Source: Psettodes erumei
Taxonomy: Eukaryota > Chordata > Actinopteri > Pleuronectiformes > Psettodidae
Assembly (NCBI GenBank): GCA_016785225.1
Contig: JAFBJZ010000851.1
Span: 310,001 to 374,000 of the forward strand
Reading direction: 5' to 3'
Length of the DNA: 64,000 nucleotides
The translations under genes were made by a program, and so were the position numbers. Position 1 is the first letter of the stretch. Every line of letters starts with the position of its first letter. Positions 1 through 10,859 of this stretch are shown here, one piece after another. The notes beneath the pieces are model-generated. The model saw nothing but the letters and a program-made list of their open reading frames with translations, did not search any database and was not told the DNA's origin.

Positions 1-480
1 AATCCAGTTGTAGGGTTTGGTGACAAAATGCTTTAAAATGCAAGAAACTCTGGGATAACTGCCAGTCCAGATGTTTAGGGAAAGCATAAAATTATATATT
101 TTTTTTCATTGGCACTTATATAAGAAATACCTGCCAGCTTTTTGAATTTGAATTGATTTTGATTTTGAATTGCAGTTTTTGAATTCTTACTTTGACGTAT
201 GTAAAGAAGAAATAATAACAAATGGTAGTTCGTCAACCTTCTTACTGGACATGTACTTTCTTTCTTGCCTTTTACAGACTGTTTTAAAGAAAATTGAGAC
301 CTTAACATATCTGTTAAATGTGAAGCTTTAGCTTGGGTCTGTCTAAATTAAACAAAATGTGCCTACCACCAGCACCTCAAAGCCAAAAAACAGTAAACTG
401 CAGCTCAATAGGTGGTTAACATATGTGCCGATAACTATGTCTTTGCTGGAAGTAGTGACTTAGCTACCCCCCCCCATTTC

Positions 481-585
481 CAGCAAGGCGAGGCGAGGTT
501 AACTGGCTGCTGGCTCGAGCTTCCAGAACGATATGAGAGTGGTGTCAATCCTACAATTTTATAACCTAACTCTTGGCAAGACAAC
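481..585 (+). mobile_element. Fragment of a dispersed teleost non-autonomous DNA transposon
   Basis: The block reads GCTGCTGGCTCGAGCTT, then ATGAGAGTGGTGTCAATC, then CTAACTCTTGGCAAGA. This order of short words matches, from memory, an interspersed repeat common in percomorph genomes whose full copies end in AAAGGARTAGTTYAACATTTT-like termini. A second fragment with related words lies at 11785-11880 and a terminal-like fragment at 45953-45992. The hAT-like assignment is inference. No transposase reading frame is present. Confidence 0.4.
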
Positions 586-2005
586 AATTAAAAATGTAAA
601 AAATTTCTGCAGTTAAATACCGAGTAACCTATGATTTGATTATATAACTAGACATAACCATTGTAATTTTTGCTGTTGATTTAGCTTTTATTGTTGTATT
701 GTTATATTTTCATCCTTTCTTCCAGAATATTTCTTAACTTAATCAGTCTGATGCTTGAAGTTTTGCATAAATTTATACCAAGGGGGTGTTACCTCCAGTT
801 ACAAAGCTGGATAATGCTATTTGTCTGCAGCCGCTTCATACTTGGACATGAATCAGTCAAATACTGTACTGAGATGAATTCCTTTTTGTCGGTCCTCTAA
901 GCTCTGACCACATCTGTTCAATTACCAGCATGAAAAGTGCATTACCATTGGCTTTGTTGTTGGAGATGCTTGATTTTCTTCGTAAAAAGCAGATGAATTT
1001 ATAATGTTGTGATCCCTCTGTTGTGAATCTCTTCAGCAGACCAGGGCCTGGGATCAGAATAAGCATTTTGATGAGCTATAGGCCATCTCTTCTTTTTACA
1101 ATCCCAAACTTGCGCTGCCTGCCCAATATCAAACTAATAAATTACAGCCCCCGTCTCCAACATAACTCACTGATAAATAAAAAAAAGGGTCTGCCATAGT
1201 GTGCAGCTGTGACCCAGGGTTACCTAGCAACAGGTCATGCCCAGACATGATGCACAAGGTAGAGATACACCTCTAAGGAGCGGGAGAGGAGGGAGGGATG
1301 GAGGTGGAGGAGATAGAGGACCAGGGGAAGGGAGGGAGGGAGGGAATGGGTCTCATCCGCACTCGCTATGACCCTTGACAGATAGAAAACGCACTCAGAG
1401 GAAACGGAGTTTGATTGACAGGGATATTTGAGGAACCTGAGACTCCTTGGTTTCTCCATTACTGTTTCCAGGCTGGACTCTGAGCTGCTTTATGTCAGCA
1501 AGACACAGGCAGAAAACAGATGTGTGGAGTTTTATGAAGCTATTAACTGACAAATCCCATAAGTATAAACCATTTCACCCGGCTAAAACATATGAAACAA
1601 GACTTTAAATTAATCAGTATCATAAACAAGAAAGCAATCAAACTTTGTTATCCTTAATTCCATGTGAAAAGTCCCCCATCTCCCTCTATCTCCTGTATAC
1701 ATGTAATAACACACAGAGTGAACACATTTGCTTTCCAACCTCTGTGCCCAGAGAATTGTCTGATGAAAACCCTAACTGACAGGCCTAAAAAGATTGAGCA
1801 ATAGCAATAGAGAAGCACATACACAGCGGTGTACAATGTCTTTGCCAGAACAGTGCGGCATGGAAATGAGAGTGTTCAGTCCATGCCCACCCCTCCTCCG
1901 CCCTTCCTCTGTTGCCTGTGCGACAAACCCTCAAGGGGACTCTGCAGCTGTGTGGGGTTAGCACATGGTCGAGTTAGGGGCCACACACACAAACACAAAC
2001 ACAGC

Positions 2006-2026
2006 CACACACACACACACACACAC
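2006..2026. repeat. (CA)n microsatellite
   Basis: Uninterrupted CA dinucleotide run preceded by an imperfect ACAAACACAAACACAG stretch. Confidence 0.95.
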
Positions 2027-2339
2027 TGACAAACAGTCTATGGTCTTTGTAAATATGGAATATTTATGCTGCGTAAACTGTAATAAAGCTTTAATGAGAA
2101 TACTTTTTTGGCTGATTAAAGGCTGAATCTGAAGTGCTTTTGTACGATAATGCTGCTAAACCTACTATACTTAATATTTTTATATTAACAATGATTCATA
2201 TATATATGAAAAGTGTAGTAGTAGCAAAGCTCCACAGACCATTTTAGCATTTTTCAGTACTCTGTTTTGCTTTTGTGACCCACAGCGGACAGGTAATACA
2301 GATTAGATTTTGTTTTAAATGATGATGACAGAAAGCTTC

Positions 2340-2620
2340 CGTTTCTGATTTCAGGCAGGTCATTCCACAACTCGATCGAAAAGGCTCCTGTCAAATTGTA
2401 GCTTTACAGTAATAAACTGAAAGGTCACTGTGCCCAACCTTGTTTACTTTGTGTAACAGACATCAGACATCTGGTGTGAAAAATAACAAGGAGTCAAAGC
2501 CATGAAAAGGTATTCCATCCAATTCCCAGAATCAATCTTAAAACATACTGAGAGCGGGCGTAAAAAGGATAAAATAGAAATGATGCAGGGAACTCCACCT
2601 GAGTTCTCTACAGTCTGTAA
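2340..2620. repeat. Degenerate interspersed repeat remnant
   Basis: Segments near 2362-2395 (ATTCCACAACTC, then GAAAAGGCTCCTGTC) and 2527-2585 (AGAATCAATCTTAAAACAT, then GATAAAATAGAAATGATG) resemble, from memory, successive parts of a repeat dispersed in many percomorph genomes. The 71-codon open frame that overlaps it is taken as a by-product, because it has no recognisable domain. Confidence 0.3.
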
Positions 2621-5319
2621 AATGGCAAGAAGAATTTTTAGTGGCATGGCTCTAGGCCAATCAATCAGTCCACTACTTCAATTTGAACTGGAATACCTCA
2701 GCAACTGGACACTATAACCAAGTGCTATGGATGTACTTACAGTATATTTCTTTCCTATGATTATGGTACAACTATAGATTGCCCTGAAAGCATAGATGTG
2801 CATGTGCACCCTCTAACTTCTGATCTATCTCTGTCATTGATTCAGTTTTAAATTTGTCCAAAACTAAAAAGTAATGACATACACCTATGTAAACCCTATA
2901 GCCACAAAACATGAATATGTAAGTATTGCTGTTGTGATCATGTCAGAAAGTGGATGTTAGTATTGAGGCACCACTCTAACAAAGTGCAGCCTCACAGACT
3001 CTAAGATGTGAGAAAAGAAAAATGTGACAAGTGCTGCATCGGCTCTGTTGAGGTCATTTGTGCATTGCATTCTCTTCCCAAAAGCTCAACATACAGTACA
3101 CCGGTTGTAAGAGGCAGTGGGGGGATGTGCGCCTCCTCATGCAGTTAATGGATAGCATGCATGCAGCGATAATTCACAGTGAGCAAACATGACGTATGCC
3201 ATCAGAGGCTGGTATAAGTAAAATGGGCATCCATCACAGATGCTAACTACTCTGATTAAAAATACATAATCTGCAAGCGGCCCCCTGATACCGCTGTCAA
3301 GCCATTTTGGGTCTAATTGCAATTGGTCTCCGTTATGATCAAAGGCAAGTCACACCTGCTCGCCTTTAGCTTTCGTTTCGCTGATTACACTTTCAAATTT
3401 CATCAGCATCAAGTTGATAGATATGAAATTATGGAGTAAAGCTGTTTACTGGTGGTCAACACCATCACAATCTTAACTCCCATCTTTCTACTGCACTCGC
3501 ACCTTGTTTTTCTGCTTGGAAATAAAAGTCTTCCCAGGCTCACAGTCTTTATACAAAAAAGAAAACTGAGCTAAACTGCCTCTGCCCCTCTGCATCTTCA
3601 CCTTGCCCACCACCTGTATCTCTTGGGGTGCAAGTGAGTGACAAAGCATCAAGAGGAAGCGTACCAGACCTTCACTCACAAGTCTTTGCACCCAGCATTC
3701 AACCAATTTACACCTCTCCCTTTTCTGCAAACTCCACCCAGGATCCCCCTGGTGACAGCACCATGCAGGCATTCACCTCCCTGCTGGCATGACCATCAGT
3801 GTGTTTATAACAGAGAAAGAGGTTGTGTTTGGATGTGTGTGTACAAAAGAGAGTGGAACAAAGGCAAATTGCATATGTGGTATCCTTGTGGGAAGCAGTT
3901 GCAGACCTTCAGACTTGGTACTTTTTTCAGGGAGAGGTCATTTTGTTCCCTATTTTCTTCTACAAGGAACAAGTGTAGAATAAGAAGTTGACTTTAAGGT
4001 GAAAATTACTGTTTGGATGATGTCAAAGTTAAGATGAGTTTGGGGTTAATGATTGTAATAAGGCACTCGCCCTCACCTCTTCTTCAATCACCATCTCACC
4101 CTTTTCGTCCTCTTAATCAGCTCCCTGCTTTATATATAACCCTCACTTGCCTTCAGTTTCTTTTCAGATTGTCTTGCTGTCAGATCTCTACCCGGCTATT
4201 ACAAATTCCCTTCCCTTTTGAAACATGTACTCCTTTTTTGTTTGGAAAGAACTCCTGGTGATTTGTTTAGCTCTTTCGAGACAGTAATCTCTGAACCATT
4301 TGAGTCTGTTGGCCTACAAGTCTTGCTCTTGGGTCCCTTGCTGATTGGAAGACGCAGTTAATGACAATTACACATTCCTCCAATCCCATGGAACAGATAC
4401 ACACTGTCACACACAGTCCTCACTGTCTCAGAGACACAAGCAAAGCATGATCTCTACAGACAGCAGTCTTCTGTTGTTTACGGTATATGTTTTGCACTTA
4501 TTCATGCCACTATGTTTGATGCAAGGCCCCCACCATCACCTATGTGCTCTATGATTTCAGTATTGGCAATTTACCCCCTGCCCACCTGCTATGGTGAGCA
4601 GAGATCATAAAATCAATGAAAGAGCAAATAGAAACAATGCTGTTGTCCTGCATATGCCTCATGTAGCCTCCTGCAAAACAGTTTTTTGGTCCAGCAAATG
4701 TCTCATTTTATTTCTCATTAGTCAGCCTGGTTGAGACTGTTTGTCTGTTTGTCCACCAGAGAACTGCTGCTGCTGACAGAGCAGCCACCCGTGAGGACAG
4801 GGATGGCCGAACGCAGGATGGAGTTGGTGCAGAGTGAAAGGATCGATGCCTCTGTTGCGCTTACGAGCCTGGTCGCATCTTGCTTTTGATGTGGACGAGC
4901 AGAAAAAGGTGAGTACTCAACATTTTCTGCTGCTGCTTCACAGTAAGGAATTAACAAGGGAGTGTGAGCAACAAAGAACAACATGAGGGAAAAAAATTAA
5001 GATGAGGGACAAGTAACAAAAGTGAAAACTTAGGATTTCTGATTCATCAGCTGTAAATTGTTCATGTATGTGTGTATTTGCACCAGGGTGATGCCCTATC
5101 ACAATTTAGGCCACTGAGCTGAGACTGAGCTGCCGCAACGCTCGGCTGCCTTAAAAAAAAAAAGTCTGCACACTCACATTAAACCCACTCCCTCCTGAGC
5201 TGAACCTCAGTTTTACGTGATGAGTAAAGGGGCTTAAGAGAAAAAAAAAATCATAAAAACTCACTGACGGGGTTGGAAGTGATGTACCTACTGTACGCGA
5301 GGCCTGTTCAAACATCTTG

Positions 5320-5465
5320 ACAGGATTAGAGTGGAGTTAAACTGCTTTGCGGGCGCAGTTAATTGAAGCGGATGAGGTTTTTAATAAAGCGTGCAGTGTT
5401 AGCAGCTGACAAATGGCTCGGCTGACACACAGGGGAAATTGCATTTAATGGCATCAGGTATGTGC
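5320..5465. promoter_or_regulatory. Candidate conserved non-coding enhancer
   Basis: A non-repetitive, AT-balanced block with homeodomain-type cores (GTTAATTGAAG near 5358 and GCATTTAATGG near 5440) and a CAGCTG E-box (5403-5408). It has no open frame of note. Conservation could not be measured here, so this is a judgement from composition and motif content only. Confidence 0.25.
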
Positions 5466-6295
5466 TTTGCTGGAGCTTATCACATTACACTGGTGGGTGC
5501 ACACACAGACTTGCATGCACGCATACGTGTATAAACGTGCACACCCTGCTTTCATCTTCATTTGTGGAAGGTGTGTGTGTGTGTCTGCAAGCTGGCCTCC
5601 AAACACACACACGTACAGTTAGTTTACACTTACCTGAGCCAGTCAAGGTGTTTTCCCTCATGTATTTCAATTATGCCTCAACAGGATGCCTCTTGTGGAG
5701 TAGATAGATAGGAAGATACATGCAGGCTATGTAGGTCATTGGATAGGCAGAGAGACTCACCCTGGCTCTATGGCTGTAACACTGTATTTTATTTTGTAAT
5801 ATTTTCTACAGAGATACCACCAGTAAAAAAGCTGTTTTTCCACAGGGGGTCCGTGGGGGTCAGAATACACAGGTGCATTTTTCATATGCATGCTAGGGAG
5901 CTGGTGAGGTCACCAGGACAAGAAGAACAGCCCCTTCAGATCATTATTAAAATAGTTACTTTAGTATTAGTATAGTGTGCAGTGCATAGTTCCTATGATG
6001 TATCTGAATCTCCACTAGACAGGCCTGAAGGAAAGCAGAGCAAGTGCACGTCCTTATTTTGATCTGAGACGCTGTGTATCCATTTCTTCCCAATTGGTTT
6101 GTGTCTGGATGGCATAAAGGCAAGAAACTGTCAGAAAGGACAACAGGACAACATGAATTATTTCAAGTGATATGTTGGGAGACCGCTGCATGGATGCCCT
6201 GTAGGAGTTGTCAGTTTGATGTCTCACCCAGTTGTGCACATGCACACGCACACACACACAGGGCCAGGGTGTGGGGCTGTAAGAAATCCCTCATA

Positions 6296-6410
6296 TAAGA
6301 GGACAATTAGAGTGTCTCATTTTCCACTAATATCAATCACACAGCTCATGAATAAAGACAATTAGGTCCTCACGATTCCATACAATTGCATCTGCCCTTT
6401 GAGCCCCCCC
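6296..6410. promoter_or_regulatory. Candidate enhancer with repeated ACAATTAG sites
   Basis: Two copies of the homeodomain-type word ACAATTAG/ACAATTAGG (near 6302 and 6358) lie about 55 bases apart in non-repetitive DNA, with CACTAATATCAATCA between them. The spacing and lack of coding signal suggest a cis-regulatory element of nhlh2, by inference only. Confidence 0.3.
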
Positions 6411-7639
6411 CCTACCGATTTAGGAGCAATGTCTCTTGGGTATACGGTGCTCTCATCACTGTGACTCAGTGTGAACCACTGCAGTCAATAATAAGAGACA
6501 AAACAGAGGAGGCAAGAGCCTAGTTTCAGACTAGATCAGATCCTCCGGACGCGTGTCACTCTTCATTAGGGAGGCGGGGTAGCAGGGGACGCCCTTAAGG
6601 TGAGGACGGCCACATAGTGAGGGGGGTGCGATTGAGGGAAGGAGGGGCAGAGTGGCAGCTGTGGAACAATGACAGAGTCTGTGTCCAAGGGCCCCTCAGG
6701 CCAAACACCAGCTCCTCTCCACCCTGAACTGATCTCTCGCCTCTGGACCCTGCAAGGAGCGAGGGAGGGAGGGAGGAAAAAGAGACAGAAATAGACCAGT
6801 CACACTCAGTAGACTTTCCATCCAGACTTGCTGTACTCAAGACTCACACTGACAATGATTTAACACATCACATCAATGTGTCTAATGTCATATTCATAGA
6901 AATGATTGGTTTACCTCAGGCATGGGTGGTTCCCTGTACAGCACAGCAGTCTGGATAATGTCAGGTATTAATCTTTCATAACCACCATTAAATTAAGCAC
7001 TTTGATTCACTTATTATTAATTTATAGTGATTGCCACAATGTTGCCGTACATGCAGGCGAATGCACTTTCTAAAGGATATCCCTCCCTGGGATTGCCATT
7101 TGGAAGGACAGTGATCTTTTCACAAGTAGGAAATTATTTACAATACTGCAAATCATTATATATGATACTCATATCATCATCTACTGGCTTCTTAATCCCA
7201 CTGAATAGCCATTAAATGTATTTTCAAGGGTAGCAGGTAGTGAGGCTGCAAAATGATTTTCATAGCTACTCATCTGGTCTGGCCATTTGACTGATGCAGC
7301 AGTATTTTTTTCTTATGGTAGGCTCGTTACTATTGTCTTGACCTAAGACTTTTGCACAGTTCTGCAACTAAAGCGATAGCCATTAGCCACAAATGTGCAC
7401 ACAAATCCAGTAGCTATAGTCACATCACAAGCTTTAATCCTGAAAAATCAACATTTTGGCGATAGTACCAACTATTTGTATAGTTTCCCATCAAACTGAG
7501 CACTGCAATATCAGCACAACTGATGTTTGAGCAACAAACACATTTTTTGTATACAGCAATATATCAAATTAATAATCTTGTCCAAAAGAGGACAATGGGG
7601 GCTGTGACAGAGGCTGCGGTGCTCCCCTGCCACACGTAG

Positions 7640-7740
7640 GTGGCACACACTCGCCTTATTAGCCAGGTCAAACATAATCAGTGATAGACACGGCAGGACT
7701 GCTTAATTATGGCTGGCAGCTGGCAGCGGGGGCCTTCCTT
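7640..7740. promoter_or_regulatory. Candidate conserved non-coding element
   Basis: Non-repetitive block containing GCCTTATTAGCCAGGTCA, CATAATCAGTGATAG and GCTTAATTATGGCTGGCAG, which are homeodomain-type cores set in otherwise complex sequence. It is followed by a CA repeat at 7780-7802. The call rests on composition and motif density. Confidence 0.27.
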
Positions 7741-7779
7741 TAGGGGCCGGGTAATGCCCATGCATGAACCCGCCCCTCA

Positions 7780-7802
7780 AACACACACACACACACACAC
7801 AC
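7780..7802. repeat. (AC)n microsatellite
   Basis: Perfect AC dinucleotide run. Confidence 0.95.
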
Positions 7803-7844
7803 CCAAACTCTCCTCCACCACCCACCCATCGTACTGGCCCAAAT

Positions 7845-7965
7845 GAAGAATAAATCTAACCTCCCTTTTGTTTGGTGTGAAGCATGTGGCAGCCTCTTAA
7901 TTTAAGGCAAGAATAAAAATGTGGACAGAATTTGAGATTAATAGAGGGGAATGGTGCATTAAATT
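7845..7965. promoter_or_regulatory. Candidate conserved non-coding element
   Basis: Complex AT-rich block with CTCTTAATTTAAGGC, GAGATTAATAGAGG and GCATTAAATTAGTG. Several homeodomain-type sites occur within about 100 bases and there is no coding potential. This is inference; alignment to other fish would decide. Confidence 0.25.
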
Positions 7966-8509
7966 AGTGTAACTGGGAGGAAGCGGCGGTGCGTGGGTGC
8001 ATGTGGGTGTACAAAGGTAATAAAAATATCCTTCCAACAAGCACAAACCAACAGAGCACCTGAGCTTTTAGAGAGCTCCAATTGCTCAATTTCATAACAC
8101 AGATATCCTGACAGCTTGTTTGCTACACTTTGGATGAGACAACAGATGTATTCATATGGCAGCTTCCTCCAAACTAGGCCAAACACGTCCCAAACAGGCA
8201 CCTAAGCTCCTGCTGCAAACAGCGTGTAAATCTGCACTTAAATGAGAGCGAGCGAGAGCCCGACTCCTGCCCGTCTGCCTGCCAGAAGAGATATGGCTTC
8301 ATGAAGTTTGTAACTAGCACAAGGGGGAGACAGATGCGGTCACTGGCTAATATACTGTGTGATTATTTTGTTTCTGCACCTAAGCGTTGCTTCGGACAAA
8401 ATTTCTCGCCTCTGCATACGGCAAAAACAGCAGTGTGTGTTAGAAAGACAGACAGAAAGCCACTGAAGCCGCAAGCAGTTGTGCTCTCTGATCTTTCAAG
8501 GCTGTCTGT

Positions 8510-8510
<1 letters not shown>

Positions 8511-8544
<34 letters not shown>
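8511..8544. repeat. (CA)n microsatellite
   Basis: Perfect CA run of 34 bases followed by CATACATA. Confidence 0.95.
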
Positions 8545-8548
<4 letters not shown>

Positions 8549-8604
8549 TACAGAGCCCCCCAATTCAGCCCCCTCTGGTATATTGATCCACTTCATTCTG
8601 CCTC

Positions 8605-8790
8605 AATGAGATGCAGACAGCATCTCAGCGCCCATACTGCTCATAATCATGATATAACACCCAGCTACATTGAAACCTGCCATAGAAAGGCATAAATCGG
8701 ATAACGCAACAGCCAGGATAATGAACAATATCAGATGACATATTGATGTTGTCACGCGCAGCCTGTAATGAAACATAATTTTGTGTTTTG
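8605..8790. promoter_or_regulatory. Candidate conserved non-coding element
   Basis: A complex, repeat-free block of about 185 bases containing CTCATAATCATGATATAACA, AAATCGGATAACGC, CAGGATAATGAACAATATCA and CCTGTAATGAAACATAA. The minus-strand open frames across it show no protein family signature. The texture is typical of deeply conserved developmental enhancers, but this is only an impression. Confidence 0.3.
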
Positions 8791-8794
8791 TGGT

Positions 8795-10480
8795 TTGGGT
8801 CGGTGCAACCATGCAGGAGCAGGCACGCAGCTGCAAACACCATTTTTTCCGTCCTTAACACTGCTCCATACAGTACACAAGGGGAACTTATGAAAGACAT
8901 CACGCACTTTTTTTAAGGCAGGACCTTGGACAGTGCTCCATTCAGACTAAAGAGCCGCTCCCTCTCCTCGTCATGTTGCACTGTAGTCATGGCAACTGCC
9001 CTAATCGATCCAGTGCCATCTAATACCAAATGTTTCTCCAAAGCAAAACTTAAACAATCAGGCAGCCATCACCAACTTGACACTGAGGTGACGGCTCCAG
9101 CAGAGGAGGAGGACGGAAATTTAACTTTTTGCTCTTTGAGCCTTTTTGTCTGTCAGTCGTAAAAATCTTAAAAAATAAAATTCAGAATTTATTTAGTGTT
9201 CAGTTCTTTGCATTCTTTGCAGATGCAGAACATCTGTATTTGCTTGTTTTCTCACTTTTCAGCATTTTTTCCTAAATGCTGATTATGCGGTATCAAATTG
9301 GGGAGTTTGATTTCCTTGTTGTCTTGTTCCAAAGCTCTCAGAGCAACCATTTATACCAATTCAACAAAGAAAATCAAATGTAGTGCAGACTTTAGTGCTT
9401 GCCCAGCAGCTGGAGGGGGTGTTTGGGTTTATGCGAGGAGGGATGTGTCACGTTCATTTTATGTCAACAGCCATGGATAGCTGGTCAGGGTTCAGGGTTC
9501 ACACTGTGATATTTCACCATGTCTCTGTTCCCCTAAACTCACAGCAGTCATTCCAGCATTTCGTGTCCAGAAGCAATGCAAGGTCTCATGCCAGAGCTTT
9601 CTGTCGGTCCACGTCTTTTCATGTCTTTGTGTGTTTCTCTCCGTGCAGAGAGGGAAGACAGGAAAAAACTAACTACCAAAACAAAAGTAGAATCAAACGC
9701 CCAAGACAAAGAGGAAGAAGAAGTGGAGAAGAGGGACAGAGAGAGAAAGGATGAATGGAGAGAAAGCTTATTACCAGAAAACAGATGGCCCCCCAATTCA
9801 CAGTGGCCCCACAGGGACCTGGAGGGACAACTCTATGCACCTCCGGGTTACCAGCGCTGCTGAGAGGGGTGGGGTGCTTAAACACAACTCTGCGTGTGTG
9901 CACTTTTGTGTGTTAACTTGTAAACATAAAGCTAATTTTTGACATCCCTGGCAAGGTGCCACTCCGAGCTGATTTGAATATTTCCCAGGAGTTCACGTTT
10001 GAAGATGATTTCTTTTAACATGTTGTCTGATGTCTGTGGATGTGAAAGACAACAAGAAAGACAACTCAGCAGTGCCATGACGTTGCCTCTGTGGTGGAGT
10101 TGTATATTTTCCCCTCTGTGGATGCTGTGAAAACTACCAGCCTTGCATATTTAAAACAGCGGAATAATTCTTTAAGAACCCCCCGCACAGAGGAACAAAC
10201 ACACCTGGCATCACCTTTTATTTCACCAAACCCATCACTTGACATCATTGCTGGACGAACTAATGTCACAACATCCGTAAAATAAGATCTTACACGTGTT
10301 CAAACATTCACACCCTTTCGGCGTGCGTGTGCATATGCGACTATATGAGTGGACACAGACGCACACATGCACAAACGCACACGCACAGATGACAGGCAGT
10401 GAGTGGAAATGAAGGATTTGGAGTTCCATCCCGTTACATTATGCAGCAGATGGTGTTCAGGCCAAGCCCGGCCAGGCCTC
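8795..10480. other. Intergenic, no gene seen
   Basis: Short overlapping frames on both strands run through AG-rich sequence (9640-9780) and CA/GT-rich sequence (10290-10400). None shows a protein motif or convincing splice structure. Confidence 0.5.
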
Positions 10481-10731
10481 TCCCAGGAGAGAAAGAGTGG
10501 GAGAGAAAGAAGGGAAGAGAGAAGATGGGGAGGTGTAGAAAAGAGGGGTGAGGGACAAAGCTCTTGTCCTTTTTTAACTTTATGTGAACGCTCATGTTTG
10601 TTTCCTTTTTTTGTTGTTGTACTCCTGCTAGGTTGGCCTGTGGGACAGGATCCTCATCGTCTCCTCTCCTTCTCTCCTTTTCTCTCCTTTCCTCTCCTCC
10701 CCTAACCCCCGCCCCACCCCGCCCTGCCCAG

Positions 10732-10823
10732 CTGAGGCAGCACCTGAGCCCAGCCACAGAGGCCCCGACCCCAGCTGACCTCGCCACTGAGAGGAAGGAA
10801 GCAGAGGACACAGGAAGGAAAAG
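10732..10823 (+). other. Exon-like segment, unknown transcript
   Basis: A long pyrimidine tract (about 10655-10728) ends in CCCAG at 10731. A 92-base segment follows, open in one frame only (starts LRQHLSPATEAPTPADLA), and ends AAAAG before a GTGAGA donor at 10824. The splice signals are good, but no partner exon or family can be assigned. It could be a 5' exon of a long nhlh2 transcript, part of a non-coding RNA, or chance. Confidence 0.2.
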
Positions 10824-10859
10824 GTGAGAGTGGAGGGTGCAAGGAATCATGGTGAAGCT

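Larger units (their letters stand above)
1..5300. other. Intergenic sequence, far upstream of nhlh2
   Basis: No gene is supported here. The open frames are short and mostly run through low-complexity DNA: a GGGA-rich block near 1280-1345 and a CA tract at 2006-2026. Two degenerate repeat fragments are listed separately. I saw no conserved splice-bounded coding segment on either strand. Confidence 0.6.
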
